NCBI GenBank assembly: GCA_945865545.1
Contig: CAMBEQ010000013.1
Coordinates: 1-56,035 of the forward strand
Source of the DNA: Sediminibacterium ginsengisoli
Lineage (GTDB): Bacteria; Bacteroidota; Bacteroidia; Chitinophagales; Chitinophagaceae
Length of the DNA: 56,035 bases
Direction: 5' to 3'
The position numbers and the translations under genes were made by a program. A model generated the notes under the pieces. The model searched no databases and was not told the DNA's origin. It saw only the letters and a list, made by a program, of their open reading frames with translations. This document shows, in pieces, positions 45,086 through 53,270 of the stretch; the first letter of the stretch is position 1; each line of letters opens with the position of its first letter.

Positions 45086-45093
45086 TATCTTTG
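45086..45093 (+). promoter_or_regulatory. Candidate -7 box upstream of the TonB receptor
   Basis: TATCTTTG matches the Bacteroidota -7 consensus TAnnTTTG exactly and lies 48 bp before the receptor's start codon. No good -33 TTTG element is seen at the expected distance, so it is only a candidate. Confidence 0.4.
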
Positions 45094-45141
45094 CAATTGA
45101 CTGTTACATAATAAAATTAATCTCATCAATATTTCATAGTT

Positions 45142-47307
45142 ATGAAACATATAATTTTTTTGGCCCTATTACTGATAGTAGGATCTTGTGATGTAGATGC
45201 TCAAACCACTATTAAATTATTGATTAGTAATTCAAATACAAAAGAACCGCTACCAGCTGCTACTGCAAAAATTATAGCTTTAAATAAAACAGGTATCGCC
45301 GATAGTTTAGGTGTTATAGTTTTTCAAAATATACCCACTGGAACACATACCCTAAAAATATCTTATGTAGGTTTTTCTGATAAAACAGTTAACATTACAA
45401 CGCCCTTAGTTTCCAATATAATTGTATCCGTTTTAATGCAGGAAAATGAAGAAGAGGAAGAGGAAGAAGACATTATAGTAACCGCCACACGTATTAGTAG
45501 AAGCATTGCCAATACACCTACACGAACAGAAGTTATTTCTGGGGAAGAGCTTACTGAAAAGGGAAATATGAAACCTGGTGACATTCGAATGCTACTGAAC
45601 GAAAGTACTGGTATTCAAACTCAACAAACATCAGCAACCTCTTTCAATGCAGGCATCCGCATTCAGGGACTAGATGGACGATATACACAATTGCTAAGAG
45701 ATGGATATCCTATGTATGGTGGATTTGCGTCAAGTCTTTCTCTTTTACAAATTGCCCCGTTAGATTTAAAACAAGTAGAGGTTATTAAAGGTGCGGCTTC
45801 GACATTATTTGGTGGAGGTGCTATTGCGGGTCTAGTAAACCTTGTATCTAAAACCCCAACCGACAATCGAGTACTTAATTTTTTATCGAATGCAACTACT
45901 GCGGGTGGTTTAGACGTAAGTAGTTTTTACAGTGAAAAATATGGAAAGGTTGGTGTAACGTTGTTTACTTCCAGAAATAGTAATCGCGCATTTGATCCTG
46001 CGGCAATTGGACTTACGGCGATACCAAAATTTGAACGTTATACCTTCAACCCACGACTTTTTATATATGCTAATAAAACGACTGCAGATATAGGCCTAAC
46101 CTATATTTCAGAAAACAGAACAGGTGGTAGTATGAACTTCATTAACAATAATGGTACTGGATTTTATGAAAAAAATAATACAAAAAGATTTACAACTCAG
46201 TTTGGAGTAACGCACCGTTTAACAGAAAGCACTAACATTCAATTTAAAAATAGTTTTAGCACATTTAATAGGGCGCTGCTTATTCCTAATTATTTTTTTG
46301 ATGCAATACAACAATCTTCTTTTTCTGAATTAACCTGGAATAAAAATGGATCTACATCAGATTGGGTCATTGGTACAAATTTGGTTACCGAAAACTTAGC
46401 AGAAGTTCCAAATAACTTAGATCGTATACGTGATTATCGATTAAACACATTTGGTGTTTTTATACAACAAGCCTGGAGTATACATGAAAATATAGTAATT
46501 GAAACTGGACTTAGGGGAGATTATGTACATAAATTTGGTTTTGAATTACTTCCGCGTATTTCAACAATGTTTAAAGTAACTCAAAATTTAACAACACGAA
46601 TTGGCGGTGGCTTTGGCTATAAACCACCTACCATTTTTACTGAAGACGCCGAAAGAAGACAATTTAGAAATATCTCACCCATTGATATGATCAATGCTAG
46701 AAATGAAAGATCAAAAGGCTTGAATTGGGATATTAATTATAAAAATAAATTTGGAGATGTAGGTTTTAGTTTTAACCAACTATTTTTTTATACCCAACTA
46801 GCGCAGCCGCTTGTTTTAAATAATACATCAGGATTTAATTTAGCTTTTGAAAATGCGAATGGAAGTATTGATACCAAAGGTATGGAAACGAATGTAAGAC
46901 TAACCTACGCCGACTTTAAATTATTCTTAGGATATACATATACCAACGCAAATACGCATTTTGATAATGCAAAGCAGTGGTTACCACTTACGGCACGTCA
47001 CCGATTAAATAATGTCTTGATGTATGAAATTGAAGACAAACTTAAATTGGGACTAGAGGCCTATTATTTTAGTAAACAACTTTTAAGTGATGGTAGTTTT
47101 GGAAAATCTTATTGGATAACGGGTTTTATGGCAGAAAAACTTTGGGAAAAATATTCAGTCTTTATCAATTTTGAAAACTTCACAGACACAAGACAGTCCA
47201 AATTTGATAAAGTATTTACAGGTACAATAATGAATCCTGTATTTAAAGATATATACGCTCCTGTTGATGGATTTGTTATTAATGGCGGAATTAAAATACG
47301 CTTGTAA
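45142..47307 (+). CDS. TonB-dependent receptor with CarboxypepD_reg-like domain
   Basis: A 721-residue protein. The N-terminal signal (LIVGSC) has a possible lipobox but could be type I. Residues about 22-100 form a carboxypeptidase-regulatory-like domain (PLPAATAKIIALN, LKISYVGFSDKTV). A run of glutamates at 103-109 is followed by the TonB box IIVTATR (111-117), then the plug (GIRIQGLDGRYTQLLRDGYP, VEVIKGAASTLFGGGAIAG) and the barrel, ending GGIKIRL. With a PepSY gene just upstream, an iron-chelate or copper-complex ligand is plausible. Ligand identity is unknown. Confidence 0.92.
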   Translation: MKHIIFLALLLIVGSCDVDAQTTIKLLISNSNTKEPLPAATAKIIALNKTGIADSLGVIVFQNIPTGTHTLKISYVGFSDKTVNITTPLVSNIIVSVLMQENEEEEEEEDIIVTATRISRSIANTPTRTEVISGEELTEKGNMKPGDIRMLLNESTGIQTQQTSATSFNAGIRIQGLDGRYTQLLRDGYPMYGGFASSLSLLQIAPLDLKQVEVIKGAASTLFGGGAIAGLVNLVSKTPTDNRVLNFLSNATTAGGLDVSSFYSEKYGKVGVTLFTSRNSNRAFDPAAIGLTAIPKFERYTFNPRLFIYANKTTADIGLTYISENRTGGSMNFINNNGTGFYEKNNTKRFTTQFGVTHRLTESTNIQFKNSFSTFNRALLIPNYFFDAIQQSSFSELTWNKNGSTSDWVIGTNLVTENLAEVPNNLDRIRDYRLNTFGVFIQQAWSIHENIVIETGLRGDYVHKFGFELLPRISTMFKVTQNLTTRIGGGFGYKPPTIFTEDAERRQFRNISPIDMINARNERSKGLNWDINYKNKFGDVGFSFNQLFFYTQLAQPLVLNNTSGFNLAFENANGSIDTKGMETNVRLTYADFKLFLGYTYTNANTHFDNAKQWLPLTARHRLNNVLMYEIEDKLKLGLEAYYFSKQLLSDGSFGKSYWITGFMAEKLWEKYSVFINFENFTDTRQSKFDKVFTGTIMNPVFKDIYAPVDGFVINGGIKIRL

Positions 47308-47370
47308 TTGGCGAAGGAAGTAACTGTATTTAAGGAAATATCTGCTTTAAAATTTCTTAGAAACAAAAAT

Positions 47371-47556
47371 GGACCCACGAGTTAACGTAAGTCCTTTATT
47401 TTCATTTAGTAAGACCTGGATTTGCACCCGGGACCTCAAGGTTAGGAAGATTTTTTAAGAAAATAAAGGGATTGACTTGTAGTCAGTTATGAATTGGTAA
47501 AACGGAAAATGACCGATTTTGACCGATTTGAGGGGGCGTTTTCTTCACGCAGCGAT
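47371..47556 (-). repeat. tRNA-3'-half repeat family, near-complete copy (copy 7)
   Basis: The longest copy, 186 bp. Order on the plus strand: GGACCCACGAGTTAACGTAA / GTCCTTTATTTTC, then ATTTAGTAAGACCTGGATTT and GCACCCGGGACCTC, then AAGGTTAGGAAGATTTTTTA, then the spacer, and the right end ACCGATTTTGACCGATTTGA / GGGGGCGTTTTCTTCACGC. Its right end stops 7 bp before the thioredoxin stop codon. Confidence 0.78.
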
Positions 47557-47562
47557 AAATTA

Positions 47563-47871
47563 TTATACTACATACTTATTTAATAATTGAACTAGTGTAT
47601 TGGCTTGTTGAACACCAGGCTGTCTCCATTTAATTTCACCCTTTGAAAAAATAGCTAGTGTTGGCACACTAGATACATTTAACTCTGATGCTAATTTTTG
47701 ATTTTTATCTACATCAATTTTTATAATACGAATTTTACCACCTAACTTATCTCTAACTTGTTCTAAAATGGGTGGCATCATTTTACAAGGGCCACACCAC
47801 TCAGCAAAAAAATCCACTAATACTGGTAATTCACCATTAATGATTGTTGCAAATGTTTCAGGACTGGACAT
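47563..47871 (-). CDS. Thioredoxin
   Basis: A 102-residue protein with active site AEWCGPCKMMPP and the cis-Pro segment VSSVPTLAIF, both canonical. It is cytosolic (no signal peptide). It reduces disulfides and can pass electrons or sulfur-related thiols to partners. The gene is 5 bp downstream of an 85-residue membrane protein gene on the same strand, the two forming an operon. The operon has a predicted Crp-like site and -7 box in its upstream region, so it likely belongs to the same regulon as the rhodanese genes. Confidence 0.97.
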   Translation of the reverse strand: MSSPETFATIINGELPVLVDFFAEWCGPCKMMPPILEQVRDKLGGKIRIIKIDVDKNQKLASELNVSSVPTLAIFSKGEIKWRQPGVQQANTLVQLLNKYVV

Positions 47872-47876
47872 ACTCT

Positions 47877-48134
47877 TTATTTAATTTCAGTAAAATCAAT
47901 AGGTTTAACATCTTCCACTAATACCTCTTTAGACTTATAACTTGGCGTATAGGCGCATCCATTGTATCCACAACCAATTTTATACTTTGCAGCTATTATT
48001 GAATACATAGCCAAGAATAAGCCAAAGATACCTGACATGTAATCGTTTTGTATGTATCCTGTATAACACATAGCTGTACTAAGAAGTAATCTAAATGTAA
48101 GTGTATAATCAATTTTAGATAGTAATTTTCTCAT
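47877..48134 (-). CDS. Small membrane protein with CGYNGCA motif
   Basis: An 85-residue protein with two membrane segments (LLLSTAMCYTGYI, GIFGLFLAMYSIIAA) and a cysteine-containing KIGCGYNGCAYTP motif that is conserved in Bacteroidota proteins near rhodanese/thioredoxin clusters (recalled, not checked). It precedes thioredoxin by 5 bp. The Cys pair could be redox active or bind metal. The start at 48134 lies 15 bp downstream of the -7 box at 48149-48156. Function unknown. Confidence 0.8.
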   Translation of the reverse strand: MRKLLSKIDYTLTFRLLLSTAMCYTGYIQNDYMSGIFGLFLAMYSIIAAKYKIGCGYNGCAYTPSYKSKEVLVEDVKPIDFTEIK

Positions 48135-48148
48135 GGTAGATATTTTTA

Positions 48149-48156
48149 CAAAGTTA
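48149..48156 (-). promoter_or_regulatory. -7 box of the thioredoxin operon
   Basis: On the minus strand this is TAACTTTG, an exact match to TAnnTTTG. Its centre (48152.5) is exactly 33.0 bp from the centre of the Crp-like site at 48178-48193, putting that site near -41 from the likely transcription start, the position of a class II activator. Confidence 0.6.
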
Positions 48157-48177
48157 AATCATTGAAAAGAGCCTCTT

Positions 48178-48193
48178 TGTGACAATTATTACA
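48178..48193. promoter_or_regulatory. Crp/Fnr-like operator upstream of the thioredoxin operon
   Basis: TGTGACAATTATTACA is TGTGA, six bases, TTACA; near the Crp/Fnr half-site pattern TGTGA-N6-TCACA with one mismatch in the right half. It lies between the diverging thioredoxin operon and the Crp/Fnr gene. Confidence 0.6.
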
Positions 48194-48236
48194 TTCCTTT
48201 AAATAGCGTATATTTACACTTGAATTTGTCTTAAAT

Positions 48237-48869
48237 ATGTTATCTAAAGAAACGCTTACAAAACTATTCCCCGATTGGGAAGACGGCTTATACGATGCCA
48301 TACTCAATGAGGCAGAATTGAAAGAAGCAAAAGCAGGTACTACTTTATTAAAAATGGGGCAGAATATAAAATCTGCGATGTAGGTAGTTGAAGGAACCAT
48401 TAAGCTTTATCAGGAAGACGAGGCTGGAGCTGAATATTTCATGTACCATTTAAATCCAGGAGAAGCATGTGCGGTCACTTTGGGATGCAATTATCATCAT
48501 GAACAAAGTCAGGTATTAGCCAAGGCGGTGACTGATATACAATACTTGGCCATCCCTATAGAATTTATGGAAAAGTGGTTAAATGAATTTAAAAGTTGGC
48601 ATTATTTTGTAATTAAGACCTACCGTAGCAGGTATGAAGAACTTTTAAAAACAATCAATGAAATTGCTTTTAAGAATATGGACGAGCGATTAGAATTTTA
48701 TATTCTAAAATATGTGAAACAGTTTGGCGCCATTGTGAACTTAACCCATCAGGATATTGCTAACGATTTAAACACCTCAAGAGAAGTAATAAGTCGTCTA
48801 TTAAAGAAAATGGAGCATAATGGATGGATTGTTATGAACCGGAACTCATTTGACTGGATTAAAAAATAA
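48237..48869 (+). pseudogene. Crp/Fnr family regulator interrupted by an in-frame TAG
   Basis: The frame from the ATG at 48237 encodes a 210-residue Crp/Fnr-type protein apart from one TAG at 48381-48383 (codon 49). The first part (MLSKETLTKLFPDWEDGLYD) and the part after the stop (VVEGTIKLYQEDEAGAEYF) fit a cyclic-nucleotide-binding-type sensory fold, and the C-terminus has the helix-turn-helix NLTHQDIANDLNTSREVISR. Intact relatives have a hydrophobic residue at the TAG position, so it looks like a point mutation. Downstream in-frame ATGs (48441) would make a protein without most of the sensor domain. It sits between the two operons it would regulate. Confidence 0.75.
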
Positions 48870-48879
48870 TACCTTTTAG

Positions 48880-48895
48880 TGTGATATATATCACC
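48880..48895. promoter_or_regulatory. Crp/Fnr-like operator upstream of the rhodanese operon
   Basis: TGTGATATATATCACC holds a perfect 14-bp palindrome (GTGATATATATCAC, 48881-48894) and fits TGTGA-N6-TCACA with one mismatch at the end. It begins 11 bp after the stop codon of the Crp/Fnr gene. Confidence 0.7.
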
Positions 48896-48916
48896 CAATA
48901 AGGAATTGGGGTTATG

Positions 48917-48924
48917 TACTTTTG
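48917..48924 (+). promoter_or_regulatory. -7 box of the rhodanese operon
   Basis: TACTTTTG matches TAnnTTTG exactly and lies 21 bp before the rhodanese ATG at 48945. Its centre (48920.5) is 33.0 bp from the centre of the operator at 48880-48895, the same distance as in the thioredoxin operon. Confidence 0.65.
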
Positions 48925-48944
48925 TACAAGTAAAATTTAATACT

Positions 48945-49232
48945 ATGCAAAATGTAATAAAATCCATTAAGGAAAATAAAGGAACTTTATTAGACGTTAG
49001 AAGCCCTTTGGAATTTGAAGAAAACCATATTCCAGGCGCTATAAATATCCCTTTAGATATTGTAGAATCCAATATTAAAAAAATTGCGGAATTGCAAAAG
49101 CCAATTGTGGTGTATTGCTTAAGTGGAGGCCGCAGCTCAATGGCTACTGGAATTTTACAACAAAATGGTATCGAAGATATTTATAATGGAGGAGGAATTT
49201 TTAGCTTAAATAACATCATAAACAATAATTAA
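48945..49232 (+). CDS. Rhodanese-domain sulfurtransferase
   Basis: From the ATG at 48945 (21 bp after a -7 box) this is a 95-residue single-domain rhodanese. The catalytic cysteine is in VVYCLSGGRSSMA (CxSGGRS loop); other landmarks are LLDVRSPLEFEENHIPGA and DIYNGGGI. It moves sulfane sulfur between thiols, for instance to cyanide, glutathione or thioredoxin. An in-frame ATG at 48906 would overlap the promoter and is not used. It is first in a four-gene plus-strand operon; the next rhodanese starts 1 bp after its stop. Confidence 0.92.
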   Translation: MQNVIKSIKENKGTLLDVRSPLEFEENHIPGAINIPLDIVESNIKKIAELQKPIVVYCLSGGRSSMATGILQQNGIEDIYNGGGIFSLNNIINNN

Positions 49233-49233
49233 T

Positions 49234-49542
49234 ATGTTCAGCTTTTTCAAAAAACTGTTTGGCCCTGGAACTGATTTTAAAGCACTCAAAGAGGCAGGTG
49301 CCATTATTTTAGACGTTCGTTCTGCTCAAGAATTTGATAGAGGTAATATAAAGGGTTCCAAAAATATTCCTGTTAATAATATTCAAAGAGAAATAAGCAA
49401 TATTAAAAAGTGGAATAAACCCGTAATTACGGTTTGTCAAAGTGGTGCCAGAAGCGGTATGGCTAAATCTGTATTAAAGACTGCAGGAATAGAAGTGTAT
49501 AATGGAGGTTCTTGGTTTGGACTTCAATCAAAAATTAAATAA
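49234..49542 (+). CDS. Rhodanese-domain sulfurtransferase (second)
   Basis: A 102-residue rhodanese with catalytic cysteine in VCQSGARSGMA and the start region IILDVRSAQEFDRGNIKG. It follows the first rhodanese by 1 bp. Two different single-domain rhodaneses in tandem with small membrane proteins resemble a split version of YgaP-type proteins, in which a rhodanese is fused to a two-helix membrane anchor. The first residues (MFSFFKKLFGP) are amphipathic, suggesting loose membrane contact. Confidence 0.92.
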   Translation: MFSFFKKLFGPGTDFKALKEAGAIILDVRSAQEFDRGNIKGSKNIPVNNIQREISNIKKWNKPVITVCQSGARSGMAKSVLKTAGIEVYNGGSWFGLQSKIK

Positions 49543-49544
49543 AT

Positions 49545-49748
49545 ATGACTTTACTATTTCAAAAGTATAAACGAGAATTAATAGGCATTACCCTTGGGGC
49601 AGTAGCCGGTTTCTTATATTGGAATTTTATAGGTTGTTCTAGTGGTACGTGTATGATTACTTCTAAACCAATTAATAGTTCCCTTTATGGCGCAGTAATG
49701 GGCTTTTTAGTAGCAGGAATTTTTAAAAAAGAAAATAAAAATATTTAA
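49545..49748 (+). CDS. DUF6132-like small membrane protein
   Basis: A 67-residue protein with two membrane segments around GAVAGFLYWNFIGCSSGTCM and YGAVMGFLVAGIF. The GCSSGTCMITSKP motif with its two cysteines is the mark of the DUF6132 family; the cysteines face the membrane surface and could carry sulfur or form a disulfide. It lies 2 bp after the second rhodanese. The function is unknown, but its place suggests sulfur or persulfide handling at the membrane (inference). Confidence 0.82.
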   Translation: MTLLFQKYKRELIGITLGAVAGFLYWNFIGCSSGTCMITSKPINSSLYGAVMGFLVAGIFKKENKNI

Positions 49749-49766
49749 TCATTTAAATTATATATT

Positions 49767-49970
49767 ATGAAAGCAAATATGGGATCATTAGACAAAGGAA
49801 TTAGAATTTTGATAGCCATTGCTTTTGCAATGCTTTATATTACTAAAACTGTAGAAGGCACAGCAGGTATTGTTTTACTTGCGGTAGGTGGAGTTTTTTT
49901 ATTGACGAGTCTTGTTAGTTTTTGCCCATTGTACACTATTTTAGGTTTAAATACTAATTCTAAAAAGTAG
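49767..49970 (+). CDS. DUF2892 membrane protein (YgaP-like anchor)
   Basis: A 67-residue protein starting MKANMGSLDKGIRILIAIAF; the NMGxxDKxIRILIA pattern and the C-terminal SFCPLYTILGLNT motif mark DUF2892, the two-helix anchor domain that is fused to rhodanese in YgaP. Here it is a separate gene 18 bp after DUF6132 and closes the operon. It likely tethers or helps the rhodaneses at the membrane (inference). A bidirectional terminator follows. Confidence 0.9.
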   Translation: MKANMGSLDKGIRILIAIAFAMLYITKTVEGTAGIVLLAVGGVFLLTSLVSFCPLYTILGLNTNSKK

Positions 49971-50042
49971 ACATGGCATACAATTATGGAAAATGTAAAA
50001 TAAAATTACTATGAATGTATAGATCTTATTTAACTGATAAAT

Positions 50043-50083
50043 AAAAAAAGGCAAATATCTTTAAAGATTATTTGCCTTTTTTT
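50043..50083. terminator. Bidirectional terminator between DUF2892 and copper genes
   Basis: A 15-bp perfect stem (AAAAAAAGGCAAATA / TATTTGCCTTTTTTT) with an 11-nt loop lies between convergent genes ending at 49970 and 50119. Poly-A and poly-T sides make it usable for both strands. Confidence 0.92.
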
Positions 50084-50118
50084 ATCATAGGTGACTAAGA
50101 CGGTAAAAATTAGAATTG

Positions 50119-50460
50119 CTATTTATTTTTTACTAGCTCAAAGTAGGTAACAAGAAATCGATCTCCTACTATAGACCCCTGTACTTTAGCTTTTTTAATG
50201 GCATTACAAAATCCCTCCGCATCATGCGCATCTCCATGATCGTCAATCTTGGTTCCATCTACAAAATAGTTTTTTCCATTTAGTTTAATGGCTAAATGGC
50301 AGCCGTCCCCTTTCATTTTATACATACAATTTCCACAAGTAGCTTCTACTTCAAAGCTTGTTTTATTTTTATCAAATTCTAATTTCTTTTTTTCTACATC
50401 TTGTGAATAGGCCGATACGCCAATTACCATCGTTAAAATAAATACTAATAGTTTTTTCAT
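50119..50460 (-). CDS. DUF6370-like exported Cys/His protein
   Basis: A 113-residue exported protein (signal peptide ends SAYSQ). The mature part has ATCGNCMYKMKGDGCHLA, with CxxC, another Cys and a His, then DDHGDAHDAEGFCNAIK with further His and Cys. This matches DUF6370, small periplasmic proteins found with copper genes. The Cys/His content suggests metal binding, plausibly copper. It is last in the minus-strand copper set, 10 bp after the multicopper oxidase C-terminal fragment. Confidence 0.85.
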   Translation of the reverse strand: MKKLLVFILTMVIGVSAYSQDVEKKKLEFDKNKTSFEVEATCGNCMYKMKGDGCHLAIKLNGKNYFVDGTKIDDHGDAHDAEGFCNAIKKAKVQGSIVGDRFLVTYFELVKNK

Positions 50461-50470
50461 TTTTAAATTT

Positions 50471-51133
50471 TTAATAGTTTACATAAATTCCTGCACCAAA
50501 TCCCATATCGCTATCGTAATGAGAACGTATTCCCATATTTTTGTTAACAATATACTTGACCCCAAACATATATTCTTTATCCGTATTAACCATAAAATCG
50601 CCCCTTATTCTTTTAGAAAGCGGTATATCTTCTCTCATTAATTGCATTCTTAAATTACCATCTTGATACAATTCAGTTTGTAAAGTTATAAGCATTGGCA
50701 AAGTGTAGGCAAGTCCAACACTTATTTGCCTTCTTTCGTCTTTGGTATTAATTTGACCAAATAGGTTTTTTTCGGATTCTCCCTTTTCCATTTTCCTATA
50801 ACGCCAGTCTAATCCAATAAATGGCATGATCCATTGCATTTTTCCAATATACCTTCCAATATGAGTTTCAGATTCATAACCATGCATATCGTTATAACCC
50901 AATCTCCATTCAGAACCAATACTCCATCTGGTATTTTGCAACATTACCATTCCATCATTCCCATTACTAGAAAAATCATTCTCGGCCATTAAATGCATTT
51001 TTCTGTCTTCACCGAATAATTTTCTTTGCGCATATTTAGGGTTAGTTATTAAAGGATTGGGCGCTTGATTTTCATAACTAAAAATTCTTCCCATACCACT
51101 CATCATGTGGTACAATATATGACAATGAAAAAA
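50471..51133 (-). pseudogene. C-terminal part of the interrupted multicopper oxidase (copper motif and barrel-like tail)
   Basis: The frame continues directly from the TAG at 51136-51134 with FFHCHILYHMMSGMG, which carries HCHxxxHxxxGM: T1, T2 and T3 copper ligands of multicopper oxidases. The remaining about 200 residues are rich in aromatic and charged alternation and end in GIYVNY, like an outer-membrane beta-barrel. Internal starts (51115) could give a separate 214-residue protein, but the enzyme motif would be lost from the oxidase. Confidence 0.7.
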
Positions 51134-52726
51134 CTAATCCCCTTCCATATTAGCATTAAACTCAAGGGTATCGGTCTCCATGGGCATAATGTCAATGATA
51201 TTTTTTAAAGGTGCATTGTCTCCTTGTCCATTAAGTACTCTAAAGTCATGCCCATGCAAATGCATAGGGTGTCTCATCATGGATCCATTGTAAATAATCA
51301 TTCGAACATTCTCGCCCTTTTTAATTAAAATCTTGTCAGATTCAGATACAACTTGATTATCCATACTCCATACATACCTATTCATATTGCCTGACAATTC
51401 AAACTTTATTTCTTTTGTTGGCGCATCTTTAGGAAGAGTAGTATTGTGTGGAGACTTCAACATTGCATAATTTAATGTCACGATATCCGATAATGCATTG
51501 CTGTTGTACTGGTCTTTCTCACTGGATTTAAGTTGAGCACTTGATGGACCTGTGATTTCCGGATACATCACTACATTCATATCCATTTGATTTAAGCTCA
51601 TTTGCATACCCATATCATCTAAATCTCCATTCATTTTCATCATGGAGTTCATCATCTTCATTCCTTCAAAATATTTCAATCTAGGCAAGGGTGCCATTTT
51701 CTGTTTCTCACCTTCGCCCAAATACATTAATGTTCGATTGATTCTATCTTCTGAAGTAGCTTGAAATGCGAATGATTTATCCTTTTCAGGTATAGTCAAA
51801 ACAATATCATAAGTTTCAGAAACAGCAATGATTAGTCTATCCACTTCAGTTGGCTCTACATCATTTCCATCATTAGCTACTACTTGAAATTTTCCTCCAC
51901 CATAGTTTAACCAAAAATAACTGGATGCACCACCATTTGAAATGCGCAATCTTACTTTTTCCCCAACTTTGAATTGAGACAATTGACTTTCTTGATTTCC
52001 ATTCAATAAGAACTTATCATAATACACATCACTCACATCCATTGCCAACATTCTCTTGAATTCATTTTTAACTTTGGTTGTAAAATGACCTTCTTTTATA
52101 GCTTCTGCATAACTTTGAGTAGTTCCTTTTTTTATTGCAAACCAGTCAGTTGCATTATGCAACATTCGGTGAATATTATTTGGATTGTAGTCTGTCCACT
52201 CGCTAATTACTACTGGAATAGTAGGTAAGTCATCTATACCTTTTCTAAAAGTAAGATCATCATTTCTTTTATTCAATATCATTGAACCATACATCCCAAT
52301 TTGTTCTTGCAATCCTGAATGACTATGATACCAATGTGTCCCATTTTGTGCAATAGGAAAACGATATATATGTGTGGTACCCGGTTCTATTGGCATTTGT
52401 GTTAAATAAGGAACGCCATCCTCTTTGTTGGGCAAAATAAGGCCATGCCAATGTAAAGAAGTAGCTTCCTTTAACTCATTATATACGTGAATTTCTGCTG
52501 TATCACCTTGTGTAAAAGTCAATGTTGGCATGGGTATTTGTCCATTAACAGCAATTGCTCTTTTAGTTTTACCTGTAAAATTTACCAAAGTATCTTTTAC
52601 ATGTAGATCATACCTAACTAACTTTTGAGCAGAAAGATGAATGGAAGCACAAAAGATGCTTACTACAACAAGGTAAATAGATAATTTATTTAATTTCATT
52701 TTCACTTTGTTATTGTATGGTTTCAA
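51134..52726 (-). pseudogene. Multicopper oxidase, N-terminal part ending at an in-frame TAG
   Basis: The part before the TAG is 530 residues. Copper motifs seen: LHWHGLI (92-95), HWYHSHSG (131-138) and HPMHLHGH (486-493). The signal peptide (SIFCASIHLSAQ) suits the ATG at 52699 better than 52726; the earlier start overlaps the DUF3347 gene by 17 bp. The product ends NANMEGD-TAG; in intact homologues the next residues are W-F-F-H-C-H, so TGG to TAG is the simplest change. Without the fourth motif the enzyme cannot hold its T1 copper and trinuclear site. Full length would be about 751 residues, normal for the Bacteroidota type. Confidence 0.8.
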
Positions 52727-53210
52727 CTACTTTACCGCAGGTTAACATTTGATTTCCGTAGTAAGGATTTTTTATCTTGTATTCTAAACTTAACCAATTC
52801 GCTCCCTTACCTTTATTGGCCATTGGACAAAACTCATAAAAGACAGGAGTTCCTAACTTTGAAACTTTAATTACTGAGTATAAATTCGTTGACAAACTCA
52901 TAAAATGATCTCTTTGGTGTGTGATTTCTTTAGTTTCATTGATGTGTTCAGCATCTTCCTTTAAATCATTCATCACTTTCATCCACTGCGTATGCGTTGT
53001 AGCATCTAGTTCACTCATATTTACCCCATCTATAGAAGTAAGTAAGTCTTTGGCAAATACAGAGGCAGCTGCAGCATCAGTTTTAACTAGTGCATCTTTT
53101 AATGAAATATATGTATTAAGCACTTGATTAATGTTTGTTTTAGTTTGAGCATTCACATTAAATGTGTAAAAAAGTATGGCAGTAGCCATCAATATTTTTA
53201 TTGATTTCAT
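52710..53210 (-). CDS. DUF3347 exported copper-associated protein
   Basis: A 166-residue exported protein (signal peptide ends VNAQT). The C-terminal segment VFYEFCPMANKGKGANWLSL then NPYYGNQMLTCGKVVET is the DUF3347 signature; the FCPMA and MLTCGKV motifs with Cys and Met suggest copper binding. DUF3347 also occurs fused to CusB-like efflux proteins. It directly precedes the multicopper oxidase in the same operon (overlap of 17 bp with the longest oxidase frame). It is probably a periplasmic copper chaperone or binding protein. Confidence 0.9.
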   Translation of the reverse strand: MKSIKILMATAILFYTFNVNAQTKTNINQVLNTYISLKDALVKTDAAAASVFAKDLLTSIDGVNMSELDATTHTQWMKVMNDLKEDAEHINETKEITHQRDHFMSLSTNLYSVIKVSKLGTPVFYEFCPMANKGKGANWLSLEYKIKNPYYGNQMLTCGKVVETIQ

Positions 53211-53270
53211 AATTTATTTTTTAAAAAGAAGGTTCTTCAAGTGGAAAACTTGAATTTAAATTGTTATTGA

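Noticed and set aside
33462..47556. Complete tRNA genes at the repeat copies
   Set aside because: Only the 3' half (anticodon-arm end, T-arm, acceptor strand) can be recognised; no D-arm or 5' acceptor strand precedes it, and the arms carry mismatches.
48146..48400. 84-codon minus-strand frame opposite the Crp/Fnr gene
   Set aside because: It is the antisense shadow of the regulator and covers the operator and promoter.
48381..51136. TAG read as an amino acid (alternative genetic code)
   Set aside because: Many intact genes end in TAG and no suppressor tRNA is visible; two point mutations or errors are simpler.
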